Shown here piece after piece: positions 7,818-15,075 of a stretch of DNA of 21,531 nt. The notes beneath the pieces were generated by a model. The model was not told the DNA's origin and ran no database searches. It worked only from the letters and a program-made list of their open reading frames with translations. The position numbers and the translations under genes were made by a program. Origin of the DNA: Pseudomonadota bacterium (GTDB lineage: Bacteria > Pseudomonadota > Gammaproteobacteria > Burkholderiales > Burkholderiaceae_B); NCBI GenBank assembly GCA_023439305.1, contig JAEXOO010000046.1:1-21531 (forward strand). Reading direction: 5' to 3'. How positions within the stretch are numbered: position 1 is the first letter of the stretch; every line of letters begins with the position of its first letter.

Positions 7818-9236
7818 ATGAACCTACTGAGACTCTTTGCGCTGCTGTGCGCTTTCGTGCTGGCAGGCTGTGCCACGGGCCCCAAAGTCAGTTCCGACAA
7901 GGCTGCCAAGACCACCACCAGCGTCGCCGCAGACACGTCTCGCACCATCGATCTCACACATCCCCCGCGGGACATGTGGGATCGGGTTCGCCGCGGGTTC
8001 GCCATTCCCAATCTGCACACGGACCTGGCCGACTACTGGACCAATTACTACGCCTCGCACCCCGAATCCATCCGCACCATGAGCCAGCGCGCCTCGCGCT
8101 ATCTGTACCACATCATGGACGAGCTGGACCGGCGCGGCCTGCCGTCCGAACTGGCCCTGCTACCCTTTGTGGAAAGCGCGTACAACCCGGTTGCCTATTC
8201 GCGCTCGCATGCTTCGGGCCTGTGGCAATTCATCCCCAGCACCGGCCTGCACTATAAGCTGCAACAGGATTGGTGGACGGACGAACGCCGCGACCCCATC
8301 GCCTCCACCAACGCGGCCCTGGACTACCTGTCCTACCTGTATGAATTCCAGGGCGACTGGTATCTGGCCCTGGCCTCCTACAACTGGGGCGAAGGCTCGG
8401 TGCGCCGCGCCATGGAACGCAACGAGCAGGCCAGCCTGGACGTGGACTACCTGTCCCTGAAGATGCCTGACGAAACGCGCAACTATGTGCCCAAGCTGCA
8501 AGCCATCAAGAATATTGTCGCCAATCCGTCCCGCTACGGCATCACCCTGCCCGATATCAGCAACACCCCCTACTTCACGGCGGTACGCAAGAACAAGGAC
8601 ATCGACGTGGCTGTGGCCGCCGAACTGGCCGAAATCTCCGTCGACGAATTCAAGGCCCTGAACGCGTCCCACAACCGGCCTACCATTCCGGCTCACAGCG
8701 GCACCCTGCTGCTGCCTGCCGACAAGGTCGATATCTTCAATGCCAACCTGGCCGCCTACCAAGGTCGCCTGAGCAACTGGAAAACCTACCAGGCCAAGAG
8801 CGGCGAAAGCTATCTGGCCATCGCCCAGCGCCATGGCATCACGCTGTCGCAGTTGCGCTCGATCAACGGCTTGGGCAGCAAGCGCAGCAAGGCGGTCGCA
8901 CAGACGCTGCTGGTGCCCAGTTCCACGCTGGGCGAAGGCAGCGTGCAGTTGGCCTCCCTGACCAACACGCCAGTCGCTCCCGTTGCTGAAACCGCCCGCA
9001 AGGCCACCCGCACCCAGCAGGTCGCCCTGAATCGCAAAGGCGGACGCGACGTGACCGTACTGCGACGCGGCGCCAATGTGCGCACCCATACCGTCAAGAA
9101 TGGCGATACGCTCTACGCCCTGGCCAAGCGCTACGACACCTCGGTGGCCGAGCTGCGCCGTCTGAACAATATCAAAGGCAACACTCTTTCCAAGGGCACG
9201 CGCCTGCGCGTCCCAGGTACCAACATTCGTGGCTAG
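7818..9236 (+). CDS. mltD: Membrane-bound lytic murein transglycosylase D (lipoprotein)
   Basis: A 472-residue outer-membrane lipoprotein that cleaves peptidoglycan glycan strands. The signal peptide ends in the lipobox LAGC with the lipidated C18. The lysozyme-like SLT domain spans about 85-235: catalytic E119 in LPFVESAYNP, then SGLWQFIPSTG and ALASYNWGEG. A long linker leads to two LysM peptidoglycan-binding modules at about 322-366 (YQAKSGESYLAIAQRHGITL) and 424-466 (HTVKNGDTLYALAKRYDTSV). The ATG at 7818 starts the lipoprotein signal directly, so the longer in-frame extension overlapping gloB is not used. The 10-base gap to the gloB stop and weak ribosome site suggest coupling to gloB translation. 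Confidence 0.95.
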   Translation: MNLLRLFALLCAFVLAGCATGPKVSSDKAAKTTTSVAADTSRTIDLTHPPRDMWDRVRRGFAIPNLHTDLADYWTNYYASHPESIRTMSQRASRYLYHIMDELDRRGLPSELALLPFVESAYNPVAYSRSHASGLWQFIPSTGLHYKLQQDWWTDERRDPIASTNAALDYLSYLYEFQGDWYLALASYNWGEGSVRRAMERNEQASLDVDYLSLKMPDETRNYVPKLQAIKNIVANPSRYGITLPDISNTPYFTAVRKNKDIDVAVAAELAEISVDEFKALNASHNRPTIPAHSGTLLLPADKVDIFNANLAAYQGRLSNWKTYQAKSGESYLAIAQRHGITLSQLRSINGLGSKRSKAVAQTLLVPSSTLGEGSVQLASLTNTPVAPVAETARKATRTQQVALNRKGGRDVTVLRRGANVRTHTVKNGDTLYALAKRYDTSVAELRRLNNIKGNTLSKGTRLRVPGTNIRG

Positions 9237-9268
9237 GCCACAAAAAACTTGATTAAAGGATCTTCAGC

Positions 9269-10054
9269 ATGGGTTTCCTGCAAGGAAAACGCATCCTGGT
9301 CACAGGTGTCATCTCGAACCGTTCGATCGCCTTCGGCATCGCCCAGGCCTGTCGCCAGCAAGGCGCCGAGATCGCCCTGACGTACGTGGGTGAGCGCTTC
9401 AAGGAACGCGTGGAAGGCTTTGCCCAAGAACTGGGCTGCAACATCGTGCTGCCCTGCGATGTGTCCGAAGATGCGCAGATCGACCAAGCGATCCAGTCGT
9501 TGGGCGAGCAGTGGGATGGCCTGGACGGCCTGGTGCACTCGATTGGCTTTGCTCCTCGCGAAGCCATTGCCGGCAACTTCCTGGATGGCCTGTCGCGCGA
9601 AGCCTTCCGCGTCGCACACGACATTTCCGCCTACAGCTTCCCCGCTCTGGCCAAAGCCGCTCTGCCCCTGCTCAAGGGTCGCAAGAGTTCAGTGCTGACC
9701 CTGACCTACCTGGGCGCCGAAAAAGCCATTCCCAACTACAACACCATGGGTCTGGCCAAGGCATCGCTGGAAGCCTCGGTGCGTTACCTGGCCGTTGCGC
9801 TGGGCGAGCACGGCATCCGAGCCAACGGCATTTCCGCCGGCCCCATCAAGACCCTGGCCGCCAGCGGCATCAAGGACTTCTCCACCATTCTGAAGTTCGT
9901 GGAAACCCACGCGCCCCTGCACCGCAACGTCACCATTGAAGACGTGGGCAATGTGGCCGCCTTCCTGATGTCGGACTTGGCCGCAGGCGTCACCGGCGAG
10001 ATCACCCACGTGGACGGCGGCTTCAACTGTATCGTCCCCGGCATGCAGGAATAG
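9269..10054 (+). CDS. fabI: Enoyl-[acyl-carrier-protein] reductase (NADH)
   Basis: A 261-residue short-chain dehydrogenase-fold enzyme for the last reduction in each round of fatty acid elongation. The nucleotide-binding start is KRILVTGVISNRSIAFGIA (7-25), the typical FabI form. The catalytic pattern Y147, Y157 and K164 (Y-x6-K) is intact, and G93 sits in HSIGFAP, the position where triclosan-resistance changes occur in E. coli FabI; here it is the sensitive-type Gly. The C-terminus ends GGFNCIVPGMQE. AAAGGA precedes the ATG by about 8 bases. It lies 32 bases after mltD and is closed by a strong terminator. Confidence 0.97.
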   Translation: MGFLQGKRILVTGVISNRSIAFGIAQACRQQGAEIALTYVGERFKERVEGFAQELGCNIVLPCDVSEDAQIDQAIQSLGEQWDGLDGLVHSIGFAPREAIAGNFLDGLSREAFRVAHDISAYSFPALAKAALPLLKGRKSSVLTLTYLGAEKAIPNYNTMGLAKASLEASVRYLAVALGEHGIRANGISAGPIKTLAASGIKDFSTILKFVETHAPLHRNVTIEDVGNVAAFLMSDLAAGVTGEITHVDGGFNCIVPGMQE

Positions 10055-10087
10055 GCATCACCGTCTGGCGCGGAGCGCCGGAACGTC

Positions 10088-10124
10088 AAAAAGGAACAGG
10101 GCCTAGGCCTTGTTCCTTTTTTTT
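10088..10124 (+). terminator. Strong rho-independent terminator of fabI
   Basis: An almost perfect 13-bp inverted repeat (AAGGAACAGGGCC / GGCCTTGTTCCTT, one G-U pair, 10091-10118) is followed by an unbroken T run to 10124. The A run at 10088-10090 extends the pairing into the T tract, so it could also work in reverse. It ends the gloB-mltD-fabI unit. Confidence 0.93.
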
Positions 10125-10278
10125 CGCCAATTATCAGAGACCTCACAATTCAGCCAATGCCGTTTTGAGCAGAGCGGGAGAAAGAATCGGTTTTCTTGAT
10201 GGGGACGGTACAGGCTGGCCCAGAATCATGACGAGTCCTATTAATGCTACCGGCTGCTCCCTAAGCGGGTCATTGTGA

Positions 10279-10511
10279 GCCGTTCAGGCAACAGGCGGTC
10301 CAGTCGGGGCGGGTCAGATGGTTTGCCGCAGACGGGGGAGCGATCCGGGAGGCAAGCGCCGTTCTGTTCGCGCCCGACGCTTGTGGTGCGTCCGGGGGAC
10401 GCACCACCGGGCAAGTTAACGGCGCGCCCGGACCGCGCCCTCGACCAGGGAACCGGTGCGTAGCACCGGCAAGCCATCAGCCCTGACTGGACCGCCTGTT
10501 GCCTGAACGGC
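10279..10511 (+). repeat. Structured intergenic element, copy 1 (233 bp)
   Basis: First of three related elements. The ends are a perfect 27-bp inverted repeat (10279-10305 with 10485-10511) that continues inward as GGGGC/GCCCT, 32 bp in all. Inside, a 9-bp helix pairs 10317-10325 with 10470-10478. A 7-bp hairpin with a 3-base loop is at 10453-10469. An 8-bp helix pairs 10356-10363 with 10418-10425. A 9-bp hairpin with loop CGGGG is at 10384-10406. Shared unpaired boxes are GGGTCA (10311-10316), CCGGGAGGCAAGCG and GCGCCCGG (10424-10431). GTTTTT follows the right arm. It fills most of the 568-base gap between fabI and the convergent glutathione transferase gene; I see nothing else in 10125-10278 or 10512-10595. 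Confidence 0.88.
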
Positions 10512-10595
10512 GTTTTTACAAAGACTAAATCCGCTAGTAAGCAGACAATTGACGCTTTATTAGCCGACGAAGAGCTCTTTTACTTTGAAATGACC

Positions 10596-10621
10596 CCAAA
10601 AAGCCCAGGCGAGGCCTCGCC
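10596..10621 (-). terminator. Terminator of the glutathione transferase gene
   Basis: On the minus strand the palindrome GGCGAGGCCTCGCC (10608-10621) begins two bases after the stop codon and is followed by TGGGCTTTTTGG. The T run starts six bases after the stem and the loop must be small, so it is a moderate candidate. Confidence 0.5.
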
Positions 10622-10622
10622 C

Positions 10623-11321
10623 TCACTCCTGCGGAGGAAAACGCACAGGCTCGGATTCGGGCGTCCAGGCGGGATATTTGTGCATGATGCTGGCCAGCAG
10701 GGGTGAAGCCATCCAGTCGGCCAGCCATTTGACCAGGGCCGGCCAGGGCTGGGCGTCGAACCAGTCGCGATCCACCTGGGCGAACTGGCGCACAAAGGGC
10801 GCGATCGCCATGTCGGCCAGACAAGGCCGCGCGCCCATCAGATAACCCTGCCTGGCGATGCGCGTATCCAATTCCTGCAGCCACTGTGCAGCACTGGCGC
10901 GATGCCGGGCGGCAAAGTCCGCCGCGTCGCTAAAGTCTTCCAGGTGCGCGTGACGGTCAGGGTATTTATAACGGTCCAGGTCACGCTTGAAGTCGCTGTC
11001 GTTACGCCCGATCAACTCCAGCATCTCGGATGCGTCGCCCTGATCCGGCTGCAACCAGCGCCCCGGATCATTACGGGTCAGCGCCCAGCGCATGATGTCC
11101 AGACTCTCGTCTATGACCTCGCCGTCGACGGCAAGCACCACGGGGACAGTGCCCTTGGGCGAAGCCTGCAGCATGGCTTCGGGCTTGTCGCGCAGCACGA
11201 CCTCACGCAACTGGCAGGCCGTGCCGCTGACGGCAATGGCCAGCCGCGCCCGCATGGCGTAGGGGCAGCGACGAAAGGAATACAGGACGGGCAGATCGGA
11301 CAAAGGCATATGCAGCACCAT
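10623..11321 (-). CDS. Glutathione S-transferase-like protein
   Basis: A 232-residue two-domain GST-fold protein. The N-terminal thioredoxin-like domain has C19-P20-Y21 in SFRRCPYAMRARLA, a Cys-type active site as in omega/beta-type or glutaredoxin-like GSTs. The cis-proline is P60 in GTVPVV and the glutathione gamma-Glu contact is E72-S73 in IDESLDIM. An all-helical C-terminal domain follows (about 95-225). The ATG at 11319-11321 is chosen because GGGGG lies seven bases before it; an in-frame TTG one codon earlier and an ATG four codons later (11307-11309) are alternatives. The substrate is unknown. It lies downstream of trhO in the same direction, 126 bases away. Confidence 0.88.
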   Translation of the reverse strand: MVLHMPLSDLPVLYSFRRCPYAMRARLAIAVSGTACQLREVVLRDKPEAMLQASPKGTVPVVLAVDGEVIDESLDIMRWALTRNDPGRWLQPDQGDASEMLELIGRNDSDFKRDLDRYKYPDRHAHLEDFSDAADFAARHRASAAQWLQELDTRIARQGYLMGARPCLADMAIAPFVRQFAQVDRDWFDAQPWPALVKWLADWMASPLLASIMHKYPAWTPESEPVRFPPQE

Positions 11322-11447
11322 CAAGACGCCCCCGAACGGCGGCGCAGAAAACAGGGAAGCGCCGAACCGCGACCTGTCCGGTCCGACAACAGACCGCAGG
11401 CGCCTGTTCAGCGCTTCTTTAGGTGTACCACAGCCCGCTGTGACGGG

Positions 11448-12455
11448 CTAGGCGTCCTTGGCGTGCTGTGCCAGCAGACGCTGCTCGTCGGCTTTGCGCC
11501 GGGCGGCTTCACGCCGCTCCTGCAATTCGTCCATGCTGACGCCGATATGGCGCTCTTCGCGCTCACGCGCCAGCACCACCTGCTTTTGCCGCTCGCGGAA
11601 ACGCTCTTCCTGCTCGGGGCTATGCATGCCGTGGCAATACGGGCAGGTAACGCCTTCCTCGAACTGAGGCGCGGCTTTCTCAGCATCACTGATGGGCATG
11701 CGGCAAGCACGACAGAAATCGTAGTCACCCGGCTCCAGGCCGTGTCGCACCGAGACGCGTTCGTCAAAGACGAAGCAATCGCCTTCCCACAGGCTGTCCT
11801 GCGCCGGAATGTCTTCCAGGTATTTCAGAATGCCGCCCTGCAGGTGGTAGACCTGATCAAAGCCCTGCGACCGCATGAAGGCAGTGGATTTCTCGCAGCG
11901 GATGCCGCCGGTGCAGAACATGGCCACACGAGGCTTGCCATGCAACACGCCGCCTTCCTGGGATTGCTCGGCCACCCACTGGGGAAACTCGGTAAAGCTC
12001 TGCGTCTTGGGATTGATGGCCCGGCTGAATGTGCCTATGCCCACTTCGTAGTCGTTGCGGGTGTCCACGACCACCACGTCCGGATCGCTGATCAAGGCGT
12101 TCCAGTCTTCCGGTTGGATGTATTCGCCCACCATTTCCGCCGTTTTCAAGTCAGGTACGCCCAAGGTGACGATTTCCTTCTTGAGCTTGACCTTGAGCCG
12201 GTAGAACGGCGCCTGCTCCGCCCACGATTCCTTGTGCACCAGCCCAGCAATGCGCGAATCCGAATTCAGGTAAGCCAGCACGGCGCGGATTCCAGCCTCG
12301 GGGCCGGCGATCGTGCCGTTGATGCCCTCGCGCGCCAGCAACAAGGTGCCCTTGACGCCCTGCTGCTCGCAAAAGTCGAACAAGGGGTCGCGCAATTGAG
12401 CGAAATCGGGCAGCTCCACGAACTTGTACAAAGCCGCGATCAGGTAGGTAGACAT
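11448..12455 (-). CDS. trhO: tRNA uridine-34 5-hydroxylase, rhodanese family (TrhO/YceA)
   Basis: A 335-residue enzyme that hydroxylates U34 of certain tRNAs, the first step towards cmo5U/mo5U wobble modification. Residues 1-100 form the acylphosphatase-like N-terminal domain (YKFVELPDFAQLRDPL, then GTLLLAREGINGTIAG). The rhodanese domain (about 115-220) has DTRNDYEVGIGTF and the active-site loop CTGGIRCEKS with C181 and C187. The C-terminal part carries two CxxC pairs (C248/C251 and C271/C274), a likely zinc site, and ends in a charged helix. The ATG at 12453-12455 matches the family start (MSTYLIAALYKF); the in-frame upstream 38 codons are leader. It is divergent from the YdjM-like gene. 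Confidence 0.94.
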   Translation of the reverse strand: MSTYLIAALYKFVELPDFAQLRDPLFDFCEQQGVKGTLLLAREGINGTIAGPEAGIRAVLAYLNSDSRIAGLVHKESWAEQAPFYRLKVKLKKEIVTLGVPDLKTAEMVGEYIQPEDWNALISDPDVVVVDTRNDYEVGIGTFSRAINPKTQSFTEFPQWVAEQSQEGGVLHGKPRVAMFCTGGIRCEKSTAFMRSQGFDQVYHLQGGILKYLEDIPAQDSLWEGDCFVFDERVSVRHGLEPGDYDFCRACRMPISDAEKAAPQFEEGVTCPYCHGMHSPEQEERFRERQKQVVLAREREERHIGVSMDELQERREAARRKADEQRLLAQHAKDA

Positions 12456-12488
12456 AGTAAAAACGGATTCTCTGGAAGGGGCGGCGGC

Positions 12489-12509
12489 GCTCCGGAACAC
12501 AGCCGGAGC
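12489..12509 (-). promoter_or_regulatory. GC-rich hairpin in the trhO leader
   Basis: A perfect 7-bp inverted repeat (GCTCCGG at 12489-12495, CCGGAGC at 12503-12509) with a 7-base loop sits 33 bases before the trhO start codon. It could affect translation or leader stability; no riboswitch family is recognised. Confidence 0.3.
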
Positions 12510-12554
12510 CGGCACAGGCAGTCGTAAACTATAGGCCAAAGACAATCTGGCGCC

Positions 12555-12570
12555 TTTGACGCCTGTCAAA
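12555..12570. promoter_or_regulatory. Inverted repeat in the trhO / ydjM-like divergent region
   Basis: TTTGAC-GCCT-GTCAAA is a 6+6 inverted repeat. With a two-base bulge it extends outwards (GCC before, GGC after). Its left half is a TTGACG -35-like hexamer on plus, with a weak TACTAG -10 after 17 bases. A regulator site overlapping divergent promoters is possible. The rest of 12456-12694 shows no gene. Confidence 0.3.
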
Positions 12571-12694
12571 AAAGGCGATACTAGTGAAATAGTTCGATTT
12601 TAAAATGATAACGCCAAAGCCGGCGCGCCGCACCCGCGTGTCGGCCAGAATGCCGAAGGCGCAGCGTGGGGGCTTTTTTAATTTTGCGAGACCT

Positions 12695-13780
12695 ATGGAT
12701 TCCGTAACACAAGCCGTACTGGGCGCCAGCATCTGCGGTTCATTGCTGGGCCGTCAATACGGTCGCAAGGCGTTACTGGCAGGAGCCGTTCTGGCCACTC
12801 TGCCGGATCTGGATGTCTTTATCCAGTACCCCGACCCGATCACCGCCATGGTCAGTCACCGCGGCTTTTCACACTCCCTGTTCGTGCTCAGCGGCCTGGC
12901 CCTGCTGATCGCTCTGCTCTGGAAGCTGCTGCGCCCCGATGCGCGTGCTCCGGCCTGGCGACTGGGGCTGGCAGTCTGGCTGACACTGATCACCCACCCC
13001 TTGCTGGATGCCTTCACCAGTTATGGCACCCAACTGATGTGGCCCTTGCATCCCACGCCGGCAACCTGGTCCAGTATCTTCATCATCGACCTGCTCTACA
13101 CACTGCCGCTGTTGCTGGCGACGCTGGTGGGCTTCACGCGTGGCGCGCGTCCCTCAACCGTGCGGGCCTGCAACTGGGGGCTGTTGCTCAGCAGCCTGTA
13201 CCTAGCCTGCTCCGTAGGCGCCAAGTTCTGGGCAGAACACCTGGCCACCGCCCAGCTGAGCCAGGATCAGATACAGGTCCAGCGAGTCTATTCTGCCGCC
13301 CAGCCCCTGAACATCCTGCTCTGGCGCGTCGTTGCGCGCGATGATCAGGATCGGGAGTGCGAAGTCGTCGTCGGCCTGCTGGATCGCTGGAGAGCGCCGG
13401 TGGATCACCGCTACGAATCAGTCTGCCTGCTGCTCAACAGCCAGTACCTGGACGTGCTGCCCGCTGCACCCGAACTGGAGAAGCTGCGCTGGTTCTCCGG
13501 CGACTGGGTGCGCTACGATCTTGTCGATGACCTGTTGGTGGTCAGCGACATACGCATGGGCATCGGTCCTGGCCAGTATTCTTTCCGTTTCGTGGTGGCC
13601 GAGCGCGCCTTGGACGACACCTGGCTGCCGGTGATTCCCTACCGCTGGGCCAGCGGGCGCGACATGAGCGAATTCAAACCTGTCATGCGCCGCATCTGGC
13701 ACCCCCTGCCCCCATTGCCGCTGCAACAATGGGCGCAGCGCATCACCGAAGGGGTGCCTGTTCCGCGCCCCGCCCCATAG
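12695..13780 (+). CDS. YdjM-like inner-membrane metal-dependent hydrolase
   Basis: A 361-residue membrane protein of the LexA-binding / YdjM family (DUF457-type). The family metal motifs are present: LPDLD (D38, D40), SHRGFSHS (H55, H60) and THPLLDAFTSYGT (H101, D105). Hydrophobic segments lie at about 5-19, 26-36, 60-79, 88-103, 125-146 and 158-175, followed by a soluble C-terminal domain of about 180 residues. The ATG at 12695 starts at the family N-terminus MDSVTQAVLGA; the upstream in-frame stretch is arginine-rich leader translation and not family-like. The substrate is unknown. E. coli ydjM is an SOS gene, but I see no clear LexA box here. It is monocistronic with its own terminator. 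Confidence 0.85.
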   Translation: MDSVTQAVLGASICGSLLGRQYGRKALLAGAVLATLPDLDVFIQYPDPITAMVSHRGFSHSLFVLSGLALLIALLWKLLRPDARAPAWRLGLAVWLTLITHPLLDAFTSYGTQLMWPLHPTPATWSSIFIIDLLYTLPLLLATLVGFTRGARPSTVRACNWGLLLSSLYLACSVGAKFWAEHLATAQLSQDQIQVQRVYSAAQPLNILLWRVVARDDQDRECEVVVGLLDRWRAPVDHRYESVCLLLNSQYLDVLPAAPELEKLRWFSGDWVRYDLVDDLLVVSDIRMGIGPGQYSFRFVVAERALDDTWLPVIPYRWASGRDMSEFKPVMRRIWHPLPPLPLQQWAQRITEGVPVPRPAP

Positions 13781-13793
13781 CACCTCCGACCTG

Positions 13794-13823
13794 AAAAACC
13801 CGCCTGATCAGCGGGTTTTTTTT
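13794..13823 (+). terminator. Rho-independent terminator of the ydjM-like gene
   Basis: AAAAACCCGC (13794-13803), a 7-base loop, then GCGGG (13811-13815) followed by eight T. The A and T tracts can extend the 5-bp GC core to ten pairs. Confidence 0.92.
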
Positions 13824-13879
13824 GCGCCGCGCAGGACCAGCCATTCCCGTCCAGAACCGCCCCCACGACCACATCTCAG

Positions 13880-14082
13880 TAAAATGCACACACATACGTG
13901 AATATCAATCACCAATTAAATTTCAAATACGAAAATAGATAGCTAGAAAGCCACAAAAACAATGATATTTCTCGTTTTCCCTAGTAGGATTAGCTTTTAT
14001 ATATGTGAATAATATTTATGTCAGTACACTGACTAAATATCTACAAGAATCATTCACAGAACTCGATCATCGAGGAGACATC
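13880..14082 (+). promoter_or_regulatory. AT-rich control region of the molybdenum hydroxylase operon
   Basis: The base composition switches abruptly from GC-rich to strongly AT-rich. Two near-identical direct repeats, TACGTGAATA (13895-13904) and TATGTGAATA (14002-14011), lie 107 bases apart. A perfect inverted repeat GTCAGT-AC-ACTGAC occupies 14020-14033. A weak TTTTCC-N17-TATATA promoter-like pair lies just upstream of the second direct repeat. The ribosome site GAGGAG (14072-14077) decides the start of the next gene. This looks like a regulated promoter. No regulator gene is next to it, so the controller is encoded elsewhere. Confidence 0.55.
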
Positions 14083-15066
14083 ATGTCCCAACGCCAACCG
14101 CGCCTGCTGGCCCTGGCCGGCCTGCTGCTGAGCTGTTCCATATTGGCCCCTGCCACGGCTGCCGCCACCACTTTTCCCGACAAGCCTATCGATATCATCG
14201 TCACCTTCCCGCCCGGAGGCGGCACGGATCTGCTGGCTCGTCTGGTCGGTAATTACTTCACCGAACAACTGGGCCAGCCCGCCATCGTGGACAACCGCCC
14301 GGGCGCCAGCGGCAATATCGGCGCGCGCCTGGTGGCCCAACGCCCGGCCGACGGCCAGTCCTTGCTGATGGTCAACAGCTCCTTTGCCGTGAATCCGGCC
14401 GTGTTCGACAAGCTGCCCTTTGATCCCAAGAAAGATTTCAAGGCGGTCTCCAACTTCGCCTTCGTGCCTTCGGTCATCATCGTACCGGCCAATTCGCCCT
14501 ACAAGACCCTCAAGGACATGATCGCGGCCGCCAAAGCCAAGCCCGGCGATGTCTTCTTCGGTTCGTGCGGCAACGGCACACCCCAGCACCTGGCCGGCGA
14601 AATGCTGAACCAAGCCGCCGACGTGGAAATGGCCCACATTCCCTATAAAGGCTGCGGCGGCGCCCTGAACGACGTGATGGGCGACCAGGTCGGCTCGGCG
14701 TTCGTCACCGCCTCCAGCACCCTGCCCTTCATCGAAAGCGGCAAGGTACGCGCCCTGGCCGTGACTTCGGCCGAGCGCAGCCCGCTGATGCCGGACGTGC
14801 CATCGGTCGCCGAACTGGGCTATCCCGGCTACGAGCTGAACCAATGGCATGGCCTGCTGGCGCCGGCCGGCACCCCCGAGCCCGTGGTGCAGAAACTGCA
14901 TGAAGCTGTGGAAAAAATCATTGCGCGCGACGACGTGAAAGCCAAGCTGGCCAGCCTGGGCTACACGGTCGCGCACGACGGCCCCGACCAGTTCCAGGCG
15001 ATGATCAACACTGACATCGATCGCTTCCGCGAACTGGCCCAGAAAATTGGACTGAAAATCAACTAA
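14083..15066 (+). CDS. Bug/TctC-family periplasmic solute-binding receptor
   Basis: A 327-residue secreted binding protein of the tripartite tricarboxylate transporter receptor family, greatly expanded in Bordetella and relatives. Residues 1 to about 28 are a Sec signal peptide ending ATAAA. The mature start FPDKPIDIIVTFPPGGGTDLLAR is the family signature, with GASGNIGARLVAQRPADGQ, GSCGNGTPQHLAGEM and MAHIPYKGCGGALNDV as the ligand-loop regions. The ATG at 14083 is preferred because GAGGAGA lies 6 bases upstream and the signal peptide starts there; the frame extends 26 codons further without signal-like sequence. The family usually binds carboxylic acids. As first gene of the operon it probably captures the pathway substrate. 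No TctA/TctB membrane genes are present, as is common for orphan Bug proteins. Confidence 0.93.
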   Translation: MSQRQPRLLALAGLLLSCSILAPATAAATTFPDKPIDIIVTFPPGGGTDLLARLVGNYFTEQLGQPAIVDNRPGASGNIGARLVAQRPADGQSLLMVNSSFAVNPAVFDKLPFDPKKDFKAVSNFAFVPSVIIVPANSPYKTLKDMIAAAKAKPGDVFFGSCGNGTPQHLAGEMLNQAADVEMAHIPYKGCGGALNDVMGDQVGSAFVTASSTLPFIESGKVRALAVTSAERSPLMPDVPSVAELGYPGYELNQWHGLLAPAGTPEPVVQKLHEAVEKIIARDDVKAKLASLGYTVAHDGPDQFQAMINTDIDRFRELAQKIGLKIN

Positions 15067-15075
15067 GGACCCACC

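Noticed and set aside
9784..10146. Minus-strand frame over the end of fabI
   Set aside because: It is a shadow of fabI with no recognisable protein features, and it overlaps the fabI terminator.
10275..10463. Short frames through the three structured elements with partly similar peptides (GGS-GLP---R-GRQA pattern)
   Set aside because: The similarity follows from the DNA repeat itself. The frames lack a shared start codon and ribosome site, copy 3 stops earlier, and changes between copies preserve base pairing and not codons. They may nevertheless appear as hypothetical proteins in databases.
10279..10511. Retron-type msr-msd RNA (terminal inverted repeats around a structured core)
   Set aside because: No reverse transcriptase gene lies near any copy, there are three copies, and the arms differ between copies.
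11432..11449. Hairpin AGCCCG/CGGGCT at the trhO stop as a terminator
   Set aside because: No T run follows on the minus strand, so there is no good evidence for intrinsic termination; trhO and the downstream gene may be co-transcribed.
12641..12680. Attenuator-like hairpin plus T run before the YdjM-like start
   Set aside because: The TCGGC/GCCGA stem is only 5 bp and is separated from TTTTTT by about 17 bases, so it is not a convincing terminator or attenuator.
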